Assembly: GCF_024753135.1 (NCBI RefSeq)
Contig: NZ_JANUGP010000008.1
Span: 1 to 64,000 of the forward strand
Reading direction: 5' to 3'
Origin: Streptomyces pyxinicus
GTDB taxonomy: Bacteria; Actinomycetota; Actinomycetes; Streptomycetales; Streptomycetaceae
Length of the DNA: 64,000 bases
Positions 47,137 to 56,334 of the stretch are shown in pieces (within the stretch, counting starts at the first letter, position 1; every line of letters begins with the position of its first letter). The notes below the pieces were generated by a model. It was not told the origin of the DNA and did no database searches. It saw nothing but the letters and a program-made list of their open reading frames with translations. Position numbers and translations under genes: made by a program.

Positions 47137-48834
47137 ATGGCCGCCACCCCACAGAATCCCGCCGCCTCCGCGCCCCGTCGCAAGGTGAGTCGGCACCGCG
47201 GCGAGGGTCAGTGGGCCGCGGGGCACTTCACCCCGCTCAACGGCAACGAGCAGTTCAAGAAGGACGACGACGGTCTCAATGTGCGGACACGCATTGAGAC
47301 GATCTACTCGAAGCGCGGTTTCGACTCGATCGACCCGAACGACCTGCGTGGCCGGATGCGCTGGTGGGGCCTCTACACCCAGCGCCGGCCCGGGATCGAC
47401 GGCGGCAAGACCGCGATCCTGGAGCCGGAGGAGCTGGACGACAAGTACTTCATGCTGCGCGTCCGCATCGACGGGGGCCGGCTGACGACCCGCCAGCTGC
47501 GGGTGATCGGCGAGATCTCGCAGGAGTTCGCGCGCGGCACCGCCGACATCACCGACCGGCAGAACATCCAGCTGCACTGGATCCGGATCGAGGACGTGCC
47601 CGCGATCTGGGAGCGCCTTGAGGCGGTCGGCCTGTCCACCACCGAGGCCTGCGGTGACACGCCCCGCGTGATCCTCGGCTCCCCCGTCGCCGGTATCGCC
47701 GAGGACGAGATCATCGACGGCACCCCGGCCGTCGACGAGATCCACCGGCGCGTCATCGGCAACCCCGACTTCTCGAACCTGCCCCGCAAGTTCAAGTCCG
47801 CGGTCTCCGGCTCGCCGCTGCTGGACGTGGCGCACGAGATCAACGACATCGCGTTCGTGGGCGTCGAGCACCCGGAGCACGGCCCCGGCTTCGACCTGTG
47901 GGTGGGCGGCGGCCTGTCCACCAACCCCAAGATCGGCGTCCGGCTCGGCGCCTGGGTGCCGCTGGACGAGGTCGCGGACGTCTACGAGGGTGTCATCGGC
48001 ATCTTCCGCGACCACGGCTACCGGCGGCTGCGCACCCGGGCCCGGCTGAAGTTCCTGGTCGCCGACTGGGGCGCGGAGAGGTTCCGGCAGGTGCTGGAGG
48101 ACGAGTACCTGAAGCGGAAGCTGGTCGACGGACCGGCGCCCGCGCAGCCGGTGGAGCGCTGGCGCGACCACGTCGGTGTGCACCGGCAGCGCGACGGCCG
48201 CTTCTACGTCGGTTTCGCGCCGCGCGTCGGCCGGGTGGACGGCACCACCCTGGCGAAGATCGCCGAGGTGGCCGAGGCGCACGGGTCCGGCCGGGTCCGT
48301 ACCACCGTCGAGCAGAAGATGATCGTGCTGGACGTCGAGGAGGCCCAGGTCGAGTCGCTGGTGGCCGGCCTGGAGTCGCTGGACCTCACGGTCACCCCGT
48401 CCCCGTTCCGGCGCGGCACCATGGCCTGCACCGGCATCGAGTACTGCAAGCTCGCGATCGTCGAGACGAAGGCACGCGGCATCTCGCTGATCGACGAACT
48501 GGAGCGCCGTGTCCCGGACTTCGACGAGCCGATCACCATCAACATCAACGGCTGCCCGAACGCCTGCGCCCGGATCCAGGTCGCGGACATCGGTCTCAAG
48601 GGCCAGCTGGTGATGGATAAGGACGGCAACCAGGTCGAGGGCTTCCAGGTGCACCTGGGCGGCGCGCTCGGCCTGGAGGCGGGCTTCGGCCGCAAGGTGC
48701 GCGGTCTGAAGGTCACCTCGGAGGAGCTGCCCGACTACGTGGAGCGGGTCCTCAAGCGGTACCAGGACGAGCGTGAGGACGGCGAGCGGTTCGCGACCTG
48801 GACCACCCGGGCCTCCGAGGAGGCGCTGTCGTGA
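47137..48834 (+). CDS. sir: Ferredoxin-dependent sulfite reductase (nitrite/sulfite reductase)
   Basis: The 565-aa product has the siroheme/4Fe-4S cysteines C431 and C437 (ACTGIEYCK) and C473 and C477 (NGCPNAC). GLYTQRR (Y80) and TTEACGDTPR (C172) match the positions of the unusual Tyr-Cys link in mycobacterial NirA. The two-fold Nir_Sir repeat is complete. It reduces sulfite to sulfide with electrons from ferredoxin. The ATG at 47137 follows GAAGGACG. It heads the cys operon and its stop overlaps the next start (GTGA). Nitrite reductase is possible on family grounds, but cysHCDN next to it favour sulfite. Confidence 0.93.
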   Translation: MAATPQNPAASAPRRKVSRHRGEGQWAAGHFTPLNGNEQFKKDDDGLNVRTRIETIYSKRGFDSIDPNDLRGRMRWWGLYTQRRPGIDGGKTAILEPEELDDKYFMLRVRIDGGRLTTRQLRVIGEISQEFARGTADITDRQNIQLHWIRIEDVPAIWERLEAVGLSTTEACGDTPRVILGSPVAGIAEDEIIDGTPAVDEIHRRVIGNPDFSNLPRKFKSAVSGSPLLDVAHEINDIAFVGVEHPEHGPGFDLWVGGGLSTNPKIGVRLGAWVPLDEVADVYEGVIGIFRDHGYRRLRTRARLKFLVADWGAERFRQVLEDEYLKRKLVDGPAPAQPVERWRDHVGVHRQRDGRFYVGFAPRVGRVDGTTLAKIAEVAEAHGSGRVRTTVEQKMIVLDVEEAQVESLVAGLESLDLTVTPSPFRRGTMACTGIEYCKLAIVETKARGISLIDELERRVPDFDEPITININGCPNACARIQVADIGLKGQLVMDKDGNQVEGFQVHLGGALGLEAGFGRKVRGLKVTSEELPDYVERVLKRYQDEREDGERFATWTTRASEEALS

Positions 48835-49013
48835 GCGAGCGCGCGGCACCCTTCTACTGCCCCTACTGCGGCGACGAGGACCTCAGGCCGAGCGAGCAGG
48901 GCCACGGCGCCTGGGAATGCGCGGCGTGCAACCGCGCCTTCCAGCTGAAGTTCCTCGGGCTGCTCGCCCGGGGCCTTCAGCGAGCCGACGACGGAGGGGA
49001 CGGTCCGGCATGA
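48831..49013 (+). CDS. 60-aa Cys4 zinc-ribbon-like protein
   Basis: The product has two CxxC pairs (FYCPYCGDEDLRP, WECAACNRAFQLKF), consistent with a single zinc ribbon. The start GTG at 48831 overlaps the sulfite reductase stop, and its stop overlaps the cysH start by ATGA. This conserved position in the Streptomyces cys operon suggests a small accessory for sulfite reductase or APS reductase, for instance an electron or metal carrier. That role is inference. Confidence 0.8.
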   Translation: MSERAAPFYCPYCGDEDLRPSEQGHGAWECAACNRAFQLKFLGLLARGLQRADDGGDGPA

Positions 49014-49720
49014 CGGCGACTCAGCAGGAGTGCGACAGCGAGGAGTTGAGGCGGCTCGCCGAGCAGGCGGGCCGGGACCTGGAGGACGCCTCCGCGCTGG
49101 AGATCCTCCGGTGGGCGATGGACACCTTCGGCGCGGAGTTCTGCGTCACCTCCTCCATGGAGGACGCCGTGGTGGCCCACCTCGCCGCCCGGGTGCGCGA
49201 GGGCGTCGACGTGGTGTTCCTCGACACCGGCTACCACTTCCCGGAGACCATCGGCACCCGCGACGCCGTGGAAGCGGTGATGGACGTCAACGTCATCACG
49301 CTCACGCCCCGGCAAACGGTCGCCGAACAGGACGCCGAGTACGGCCCGCGGCTGCACGACCGGGACCCCGACCTGTGCTGCGCGCTGCGCAAGGTCAAGC
49401 CCCTGGAGGAGGGTCTGAAGGGCTACCGGGCCTGGGCGACCGGACTGCGCCGCGACGAGTCCCCGACCCGGGCGGGCACCCCGGTCGTCGGCTGGGACGA
49501 GCGGCGGCGGAAGGTCAAGGTCTCCCCCATCGCCCGCTGGACCCAGGACGACGTGGACGCCTACGTCGCCGAACACGGCGTGCTCACCAACCCGTTGCTG
49601 ACGGACGGCTACGGCTCCGTCGGCTGCGCCCCCTGCACCCGCCGGGTGCTGGAGGGCGAGGACGCGCGCGCCGGCCGCTGGGCGGGCCGCGCCAAGACCG
49701 AGTGCGGGCTGCACGGATGA
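49010..49720 (+). CDS. cysH: APS/PAPS reductase (thioredoxin-dependent)
   Basis: The 236-aa product has the reductase core (SSMEDAVVAHL, FLDTGYHFPET, ATGLRRDESPTRAG) and the C-terminal active Cys in ECGLHG (C232). It also has the CC pair (C123, C124) and CxxC (C206, C209) that bind a 4Fe-4S cluster in APS-type reductases. That argues for APS as substrate, although the operon also encodes APS kinase (cysC). Its start overlaps the upstream stop and its own stop overlaps an ATG of cysC. Confidence 0.93.
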   Translation: MTATQQECDSEELRRLAEQAGRDLEDASALEILRWAMDTFGAEFCVTSSMEDAVVAHLAARVREGVDVVFLDTGYHFPETIGTRDAVEAVMDVNVITLTPRQTVAEQDAEYGPRLHDRDPDLCCALRKVKPLEEGLKGYRAWATGLRRDESPTRAGTPVVGWDERRRKVKVSPIARWTQDDVDAYVAEHGVLTNPLLTDGYGSVGCAPCTRRVLEGEDARAGRWAGRAKTECGLHG

Positions 49721-49746
49721 CGACCGACCACCTACAGGAGAACCAC

Positions 49747-50283
49747 GTGACGACCGGAGCCACCGTCTGGCTCACGGGTCTGCCGAGCGCCGGCAAGACC
49801 ACCATCGCGTACGAGCTGGCGGACCGGCTGCGCGCGGCGGGCCGCCGGACCGAGGTGCTCGACGGCGACGAGATCCGCGAGTTCCTCTCCGCGGGCCTGG
49901 GCTTCTCCCGGGCGGACCGGCACACCAACGTGCGGCGCATCGGCTTCGTCGCCGAACTGCTCGCCCGCAACGGCGTGACGGCGCTGGTGCCGGTGATCGC
50001 GCCGTACGCGGACAGCCGGGAGGCGGTGCGCGAGCGGCACGCCGAGCACGGCACGCCGTACCTGGAGATCCATGTGGCGACGCCGGTCGAGGTGTGCAGC
50101 GTCCGGGACGTGAAGGGGCTGTACGCCCGGCAGGCCGCGGGCGAGCTGACCGGGCTGACCGGGGTCGACGACCCGTACGAGGAGCCCGAGACACCCGACC
50201 TGCGCATCGAGTCGCAGCACCAGAGCGTGCGGGAGTCCGCGGACTCGGTGCACGCCCTGCTGAGCGAGAGGGGACTGGCATGA
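49747..50283 (+). CDS. cysC: Adenylylsulfate kinase
   Basis: The 178-aa product has Walker A GLPSAGKTT, the DGDEIREFLS segment and RADRHTNVRRIGF, all typical of APS kinase; it makes PAPS from APS and ATP. GTG at 49747 follows a good ACAGGAG ribosome site. An in-frame ATG at 49717 overlapping the cysH stop would add 10 residues and is the alternative start. Stop overlaps cysD start (ATGA). Confidence 0.92.
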   Translation: MTTGATVWLTGLPSAGKTTIAYELADRLRAAGRRTEVLDGDEIREFLSAGLGFSRADRHTNVRRIGFVAELLARNGVTALVPVIAPYADSREAVRERHAEHGTPYLEIHVATPVEVCSVRDVKGLYARQAAGELTGLTGVDDPYEEPETPDLRIESQHQSVRESADSVHALLSERGLA

Positions 50284-51215
50284 CGGCGACCGCCAAGGCC
50301 GCGGACGGCACGGACAGCCCGTACGCGCTCTCGCACCTGGACGCGCTGGAGTCCGAGGCGGTGCACATCTTCCGCGAGGTGGCGGGCGAGTTCGAGAACC
50401 CGGTGATCCTGTTCTCCGGCGGCAAGGACTCCATCGTCATGCTGCACCTGGCGCTGAAGGCGTTCGCCCCGGCGGCGGTCCCCTTCGCGCTGCTGCACGT
50501 GGACACCGGGCACAACTTCCCGGAGGTGCTGGAGTACCGGGACCGCGCGGTCGGGCGGCACGGGCTGCGGCTGCACGTGGCCTCCGTGCAGGACTACATC
50601 GACCGGGGGGTGCTCAAGGAACGTCCCGACGGCACCCGCAACCCGCTCCAGACGCTGCCGCTGACGGAGAAGATCCAGGCCGAGCGGTTCGACGCGGTGT
50701 TCGGCGGCGGGCGGCGGGACGAGGAGAAGGCCCGCGCCAAGGAGCGGGTGTTCTCGCTGCGCGACGAGTTCTCCCAGTGGGACCCGCGCCGCCAGCGCCC
50801 CGAGCTGTGGAACCTGTACAACGGCCGGCACGCGCCCGGCGAGCACGTCCGGGTCTTCCCGCTCAGCAACTGGACCGAGCTGGACGTGTGGCAGTACATC
50901 GCCCGGGAGGGCATCGAGCTGCCCGACATCTACTTCGCCCACGAGCGCGAGGTGTTCCGGCGAGCCGGCATGTGGCTGACCGCCGGCGAGTGGGGCGGGC
51001 CCCGGGAGAGCGAGAGCGTGGAGCGGCGGCTGGTGCGCTACCGGACCGTCGGGGACATGTCCTGCACCGGTGCCGTCGACTCCGACGCGACGACGCTGGA
51101 CGCGGTGATCGCCGAGATCGCCGCCTCCCGGCTCACCGAGCGGGGCGCGACCCGGGCCGACGACAAGCTCTCCGAGGCCGCGATGGAAGACCGCAAGCGC
51201 GAGGGGTACTTCTAG
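50280..51215 (+). CDS. cysD: Sulfate adenylyltransferase small subunit
   Basis: The 311-aa product has the PP-loop SGGKDS (46-51), then DTGHNFPEVLEYRD, GGGRRDEEKARAKER and the NWTELDVWQYI segment. It catalyses ATP-sulfurylase chemistry with CysN as GTPase partner. Start overlaps cysC stop; cysN begins 2 nt downstream. Confidence 0.95.
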   Translation: MTATAKAADGTDSPYALSHLDALESEAVHIFREVAGEFENPVILFSGGKDSIVMLHLALKAFAPAAVPFALLHVDTGHNFPEVLEYRDRAVGRHGLRLHVASVQDYIDRGVLKERPDGTRNPLQTLPLTEKIQAERFDAVFGGGRRDEEKARAKERVFSLRDEFSQWDPRRQRPELWNLYNGRHAPGEHVRVFPLSNWTELDVWQYIAREGIELPDIYFAHEREVFRRAGMWLTAGEWGGPRESESVERRLVRYRTVGDMSCTGAVDSDATTLDAVIAEIAASRLTERGATRADDKLSEAAMEDRKREGYF

Positions 51216-51217
51216 CC

Positions 51218-52552
51218 ATGAGCACGATCACGACCGAGGCGCTCTCGGCCACCACGCTGCTGCGGTTCGCCACCGCCGGCTCCGTCGACGACGGCAAGTC
51301 CACCCTGGTGGGGCGGCTGCTGCACGACTCCAAGTCGGTCCTCGCCGACCAGCTGGAGGCCGTCGAGCGGGTCTCGGCGAGCCGCGGGCAGAACGCCCCC
51401 GACCTCGCGCTGCTCACCGACGGGCTGCGCGCCGAGCGGGAGCAGGGCATCACGATCGACGTGGCGTACCGGTACTTCGCCACGCCCCGGCGCCGGTTCA
51501 TCCTCGCCGACACGCCCGGCCATGTGCAGTACACCCGCAACATGGTGACCGGTGCCTCGACGGCCGAGCTGACGGTGGTCTTGGTGGACGCCCGCAACGG
51601 CGTGGTCGAGCAGACCCGCCGGCACGCGGCCATCGCGGCCCTGCTGCGCGTCCCGCACGTGGTCCTCGCCGTCAACAAGATGGACCTCGTCGGGTACGGG
51701 GAGCCGGTGTTCGCGGCGATCGCCGAGGAGTTCACGGCGTACGCGACCGAGCTGGGCGTCCCGGAGGTCACCGCGATCCCGATCTCGGCGCTGGCCGGCG
51801 ACAACGTGGTGGAGCCCTCGGCGAACATGGACTGGTACGGCGGTCCGACGGTGCTGGAGCACCTGGAGACCGTGCCGGTCAGCCACGACCTGGCGCACTG
51901 CCACGCCCGGCTGCCGGTGCAGTACGTGATCCGGCCGCAGTCCGCCGAGCACCCGGACTACCGGGGCTACGCGGGCCAGATCGCGGCCGGCACCTTCCGG
52001 GTCGGCGAGCCGGTCACCGTGCTGCCGTCCGGCCGGACGACCCGGATCTCCGGCATCGACCTGCTGGGCGAGCCGGTGGACGTGGCGTGGACGACGCAGT
52101 CGGTGACGGTCCTGCTGGAGGACGACATCGACGTCTCGCGCGGCGACCTCATCGTGCCGACGAAGGACGCGCCGCCCACCACGCGGGACGTGGAGGCGAC
52201 CGTCTGCCATGTGGCCGACGCGCCACTGACCGTCGGCCACCGGGTGCTGCTCAAGCACGGCACCCGCACGGTCAAGGCGATCGTGAAGGACATCCCGTCC
52301 CGGCTCACGCTGGACGACCTGTCCCTGCACCCGCACCCGGGGCGGCTGGTCGCCAACGACATCGGCCGGGTGAAGATCCGCACCGCCGAGCCGCTGCCCG
52401 TCGACTCCTACGCCGACTCGCGCCGCACCGGCTCCTTCATCCTGATCGACCCGAGCGACGGCACCACGCTCACCGCGGGCATGGTCGGCGAGTCGTTCGC
52501 CTCCCCCGAGCCGGTCACGGACCGGGCCGACGACGAGGGCTGGGACTTCTGA
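51218..52552 (+). CDS. cysN: Sulfate adenylyltransferase GTPase subunit
   Basis: The 444-aa product is an EF-Tu-like GTPase: G1 GSVDDGKST (21-29), G3 DTPGHVQYTRNM, G4 NKMDL, then two beta-barrel domains. No fused CysC domain is present, in agreement with the separate cysC gene. With CysD it activates sulfate to APS. It is followed by a 234-nt gap before the transporter genes; two short frames in it (52555-52656 and from 52644) are not convincing. Confidence 0.95.
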   Translation: MSTITTEALSATTLLRFATAGSVDDGKSTLVGRLLHDSKSVLADQLEAVERVSASRGQNAPDLALLTDGLRAEREQGITIDVAYRYFATPRRRFILADTPGHVQYTRNMVTGASTAELTVVLVDARNGVVEQTRRHAAIAALLRVPHVVLAVNKMDLVGYGEPVFAAIAEEFTAYATELGVPEVTAIPISALAGDNVVEPSANMDWYGGPTVLEHLETVPVSHDLAHCHARLPVQYVIRPQSAEHPDYRGYAGQIAAGTFRVGEPVTVLPSGRTTRISGIDLLGEPVDVAWTTQSVTVLLEDDIDVSRGDLIVPTKDAPPTTRDVEATVCHVADAPLTVGHRVLLKHGTRTVKAIVKDIPSRLTLDDLSLHPHPGRLVANDIGRVKIRTAEPLPVDSYADSRRTGSFILIDPSDGTTLTAGMVGESFASPEPVTDRADDEGWDF

Positions 52553-52786
52553 GCATGGACACCGACTTCTACTCGACGTTCGCGAAGGAGGGCGGCCGCG
52601 TCGGCAGCGGGGCCCTCGGCAGCGGAGAGGGCGGGGTGGCGCGATGTGTGCGCTGACGTACGCGCACCGCTCGCGCGCCCTGTCCCCCCACCCGTTGTCG
52701 TCCCGGAAGCGACGAAGACCTGTGCCGACCTCCCGGCCACGACCTGAGAGACCGTGACCGCCGGGCCTCCGAGAGGAACACCTCCC

Positions 52787-53890
52787 GTGCCTGCAACAAC
52801 CGCCGTCCGCCGCACCCTCGCGGTGATAGCCGCGCTGCCCCTGCTCACCCTGGCCGCCTGCGGCTACGGGTCGGACTCGAAGAAGGACGACACCACCAAG
52901 GTCGCCGCCGGGGCGAAGAAGGTCGACGGCCTCGACACCGTCAAGATCGGGTACTTCCCCAACCTCACCCACGGCACCGCGCTGGTGGGCGTGCAGAAGG
53001 GCTTCTTCCAGAAGCAGTTGGGCGCCACCGAGGTCAAGACCGCGACCTTCAACGCCGGGCCGTCGGAGATCGAGGCGCTCAACTCCGGCTCCATCGACAT
53101 CGGCTGGATCGGCCCGTCCCCGGCGATCAACGGCTACACCAAGTCCGCCGGCAAGTCCCTGAAGATCATCGGCGGTTCGGCATCCGGCGGCGTGAAGCTG
53201 GTCGTGAATCCGAAGAAGATCACGTCGCTGAAGGACGTCAAGGGCAAGAAGATCGCCACGCCCCAGCTCGGCAACACGCAGGACGTGGCCTTCCTCAACT
53301 GGGCGGCCGAGCAGGGCTGGAAGGTCGACGCGCAGAGCGGCAAGGGTGACGTCACGGTCGTCCGCACCGACAACAAGATCACGCCGGACGCCTACAAGTC
53401 CGGTTCGATCGACGGCGCCTGGGTGCCGGAGCCGACCGCGTCGAAGCTGGTCGCCGAGGGCGGCAAGGTGCTGCTGGACGAGTCCTCGCTGTGGCCGGAC
53501 AAGAAGTTCGTGATCACGAACATCATCGTGCGGCAGGCCTTCCTCAAGGAGCACCCGAAGGCGGTCGAGGCCGTCCTGAAGGCCGCCGTCGAGTCCAACA
53601 AGTGGATCAACGCCAACCCGGGCGAGGCGAAGGCCGCCGCCAACAAGCAGCTGGAGACCGACTCCGGCAAGGCGCTGCCCGCGGACGTGCTGGACCCGGC
53701 GTGGAAGTCGATCCAGTTCACCGACGACCCGCTGGCCGCCACCCTGAACACCGAGGCCGAGCACGCGGTCAAGGCCGGTCTGCTGGACAAGCCGAACCTG
53801 GCCGGGATCTACGACCTGACCACCCTGAACAAGATCCTCAAGGCCGAGGGCGCCAAGCCGGTCGACGCGGCCGGTCTCGGCACCGACTGA
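52787..53890 (+). CDS. ssuA: ABC transporter substrate-binding lipoprotein (sulfonate/sulfate type)
   Basis: The 367-aa product has a lipobox (PLLTLAAC) at its N-terminus and an SsuA/TauA/NrtA-like type 2 periplasmic binding fold: VKIGYFPNLTHGTALVGV, FNAGPSEIEALNSGSIDIGWIG and VPEPTASKLVAEGG. It captures an alkanesulfonate, taurine or sulfate-related compound. Nitrate is possible on fold alone but the sulfur operon context argues against it. GTG at 52787 follows GAGAGGAAC. Symbol is provisional. Confidence 0.87.
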   Translation: MPATTAVRRTLAVIAALPLLTLAACGYGSDSKKDDTTKVAAGAKKVDGLDTVKIGYFPNLTHGTALVGVQKGFFQKQLGATEVKTATFNAGPSEIEALNSGSIDIGWIGPSPAINGYTKSAGKSLKIIGGSASGGVKLVVNPKKITSLKDVKGKKIATPQLGNTQDVAFLNWAAEQGWKVDAQSGKGDVTVVRTDNKITPDAYKSGSIDGAWVPEPTASKLVAEGGKVLLDESSLWPDKKFVITNIIVRQAFLKEHPKAVEAVLKAAVESNKWINANPGEAKAAANKQLETDSGKALPADVLDPAWKSIQFTDDPLAATLNTEAEHAVKAGLLDKPNLAGIYDLTTLNKILKAEGAKPVDAAGLGTD

Positions 53891-53926
53891 CCCCGCCGAC
53901 CGATCCGTTCCCAGGAGGTGACGACC

Positions 53927-54706
53927 ATGGCCACGACCCTCGCCAAGGCCGACGCGGGCGTCGAGTCCGCCGCACGCCTTGAGCACGTCTCGAAGTCCTT
54001 CACCGGGCCGGGCGGCCGGCAGCTCGTGCTGGACGACATCAGCATCGACGTCGCCCCGGGCGAGTTCGTCACCCTCCTGGGAGCCTCGGGCTGCGGCAAG
54101 TCCACGCTGCTGAACCTGGTGGCGGGCCTGGACCGGCCGACCGCCGGGTCCATCAGCACGGACGGCCGCCCCGCCCTGATGTTCCAGGAGCACGCCCTCT
54201 TCCCGTGGCTGACCGCGGGCAAGAACATCGAACTCGCCCTGAAACTCAGGGGCGTTCCCAAGTCTGACCGGCGCGGCAAGGCCGAGGAACTGCTCGAACT
54301 GGTCCGGCTGAGGGGCGCGTACGGCAAGCGCGTCCACGAGCTGTCCGGCGGGATGCGCCAGCGGGTCGCGCTGGCCCGCGCGCTCGCCCAGGAGAGCAAC
54401 CTGCTGCTGATGGACGAGCCGTTCGCGGCGCTGGACGCCATCACCCGGGACGTGCTGCACGACGAGCTGACCCGGATCTGGCAGGAGACCGGCCTGTCGG
54501 TGCTGTTCGTCACGCACAACGTGCGCGAGGCGGTACGGCTCGCCCAGCGGGTCGTGTTGCTGTCCTCCCGGCCCGGCCGGATCGCCCGCGAGTGGACGGT
54601 GGACATCCCGCAGCCGCGCCGCATCGAGGACGCGCCCGTGGCGGAACTGTCCGTCGAGATCACCGAGGTACTGCGTGGGGAGATCCGCCGTCATGGCCAG
54701 CACTGA
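53927..54706 (+). CDS. ssuB: ABC transporter ATP-binding protein (SsuB-like)
   Basis: The 259-aa product has Walker A GASGCGKST (52-60), signature LSGGMRQRVALARAL, Walker B LLLMDEPFAALD and the switch His in LFVTHNVREA. It energises import with the upstream binding protein and downstream permease. The ATG at 53927 follows AGGAGG; a GTG 9 nt upstream is within that site. Its 3' end overlaps the permease gene by 14 nt. Confidence 0.92.
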   Translation: MATTLAKADAGVESAARLEHVSKSFTGPGGRQLVLDDISIDVAPGEFVTLLGASGCGKSTLLNLVAGLDRPTAGSISTDGRPALMFQEHALFPWLTAGKNIELALKLRGVPKSDRRGKAEELLELVRLRGAYGKRVHELSGGMRQRVALARALAQESNLLLMDEPFAALDAITRDVLHDELTRIWQETGLSVLFVTHNVREAVRLAQRVVLLSSRPGRIAREWTVDIPQPRRIEDAPVAELSVEITEVLRGEIRRHGQH

Positions 54707-55577
54707 GACGACGCAGGCACCCGCCGAGGACGCCGGGAGCGTCGAGGCGGGCCTGGACGCCCTGGAGACCGGCGCCACCGGCCGCCCGTCGCTGCGGCAG
54801 ACGCTCACCGGCAAGGTGCTGCCGCCGGTCATCGCGGTCGCGGTGGTCCTGGTCGCCTGGACCCTGCTCTACCCGGTCGTCGACGATCCCACCAAGCTGC
54901 CCTCCCCGGCGGCCGTCGGCGACGCGTTCCGGGAGGCGTGGCTCAAGGGCGACCTGCTCGGCTACATCTGGACCAGCGTCTCGCGCGGTCTGCTGGGCTT
55001 CGCCTTCGCGCTGCTCATCGGCACCCCGCTGGGTCTGCTGGTGGCCCGGGTGAGGTTCGTGCGGGCGGCCATCGGCCCGATCCTGTCCGGCCTCCAGTCC
55101 CTGCCGTCGGTGGCCTGGGTGCCGCCGGCCGTGATCTGGCTGGGCCTGGACAACTCCATGATGTACGCGGTGATCCTGCTCGGCGCGGTGCCGTCCATCG
55201 CCAACGGCCTGGTCTCGGGCGTCGACCAGGTGCCGCCGCTGTTCCTGCGCGCCGGCCGCACGATGGGCGCGACCGGCGTCCGGGGCGTCTGGCACGTCAC
55301 GCTGCCGGCGGCGCTGCCCGGCTATGTGGCCGGCCTGAAGCAGGGCTGGGCGTTCTCCTGGCGCTCGCTGATGGCCGCCGAGATCATCGCGTCCTTCCCC
55401 GATCTGGGCGTAGGGCTCGGCCAGTTGCTGGAGAACGCCCGCACCGCCAGCGACATGGCCATGGTGTTCGAGGCGATCCTGCTCATCCTGTTCGTCGGCA
55501 TCGCCATCGACCTGCTGATCTTCAGCCCGCTGGAGCGGTGGGTGCTGCGCAGCCGCGGTCTGCTGGTGAAGGGCTGA
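54693..55577 (+). CDS. ssuC: ABC transporter permease (SsuC-like)
   Basis: The 294-aa product has about six spans (residues ~48-68 first) and the EAA loop LRAGRTMGATGVRGVWHVTLPAALPGYVAGL. It completes the sulfonate-type importer. The ATG at 54693 has GGGGAG upstream. It overlaps ssuB by 14 nt, and the chelatase gene starts 1 nt after its stop. Confidence 0.9.
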   Translation: MASTETTQAPAEDAGSVEAGLDALETGATGRPSLRQTLTGKVLPPVIAVAVVLVAWTLLYPVVDDPTKLPSPAAVGDAFREAWLKGDLLGYIWTSVSRGLLGFAFALLIGTPLGLLVARVRFVRAAIGPILSGLQSLPSVAWVPPAVIWLGLDNSMMYAVILLGAVPSIANGLVSGVDQVPPLFLRAGRTMGATGVRGVWHVTLPAALPGYVAGLKQGWAFSWRSLMAAEIIASFPDLGVGLGQLLENARTASDMAMVFEAILLILFVGIAIDLLIFSPLERWVLRSRGLLVKG

Positions 55578-55578
55578 C

Positions 55579-56316
55579 ATGCGCGCCCCGGTCCTTCTCG
55601 TCATCGCCCACGGCAGCCGCGACCCGCGGCACGCGGCGACCGTGCACGCCCTGGTGGAGCGGGTACGGTCGCTGCGGCCCGGGCTGCGCGTGGAGACCGG
55701 CTTCCTGGACTTCAACGTGCCGTCCGTGGCGGGGGTGTTGGAGTCACTGGCGGCCGACGGCGTCCGGAACGTGGTCGCCCTGCCCCTGTTGCTGACCCGC
55801 GCCTTCCACGCGAAGGCCGACATCCCGGCCGTGCTGCGCGAGGCGCCCGCGCGGCTGCGGATCAGGCAGGCGGAGGTGCTCGGTCCCTCGCCGCTGCTGC
55901 TGTCGGCCCTGGAACGGCGCCTGTACGAGGCGGGGTTGACGCCCGCCGACAAGCCCTCGACCGGCGTGGTCCTGGCCTCGGCGGGCTCCTCCGACCCGGA
56001 GGCGGTCGCGGTGATCGACGGCCTCGCGCGCCGCTGGCGGAACACCGGCTGGCGCGCGGTGCGGCCGGCGTTCGCCTCCGCCGCCCTGCCCCGCACCGAG
56101 GACGCGGTACGGGAGCTGCGCGCCCTCGGCTGCGAACGGGTCGCGGTCGCGCCGTACGTCCTGGCCCCCGGCTTCCTGCCGGACCGCATCGCGCGCGGCG
56201 CGGCCGGGGCGGACGTGCTGGCCGACGTGCTGGGCCCGGCCCCGGAGGTGGCGCGGCTGCTGCTGCGCCGCTACGACGAGACGCCGCTGTACGGCCTGAC
56301 GGCCCTCGGCGCCTGA
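55579..56316 (+). CDS. Sirohydrochlorin chelatase (CbiX/SirB-like)
   Basis: The 245-aa product is a two-lobe chelatase: first lobe with metal-binding His in VIAHGSRDPRH and LTRAFHAKADIP; second lobe with LASAGSSDPEA. Such proteins insert Fe(II) into sirohydrochlorin to form siroheme, the cofactor of the sulfite reductase at the head of the operon. A cobalt role is possible, but this context favours iron. It begins right behind ssuC and ends the operon. Confidence 0.88.
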   Translation: MRAPVLLVIAHGSRDPRHAATVHALVERVRSLRPGLRVETGFLDFNVPSVAGVLESLAADGVRNVVALPLLLTRAFHAKADIPAVLREAPARLRIRQAEVLGPSPLLLSALERRLYEAGLTPADKPSTGVVLASAGSSDPEAVAVIDGLARRWRNTGWRAVRPAFASAALPRTEDAVRELRALGCERVAVAPYVLAPGFLPDRIARGAAGADVLADVLGPAPEVARLLLRRYDETPLYGLTALGA

Positions 56317-56334
56317 CCGGGGCCGGCCCGGCGG

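Noticed and set aside
52555..52656. 33-codon frame directly after cysN
   Set aside because: No ribosome site at proper spacing, and Gly/Arg-rich composition; it looks like chance.
52644..52757. Short frame starting MCALTYAH before ssuA
   Set aside because: Third positions are not GC-biased and the product is Arg/Pro-rich without a family match.
51212..54832. 1206-codon frame antisense to cysN and the transporter genes
   Set aside because: It crosses several well-recognised plus-strand genes and has no family features.
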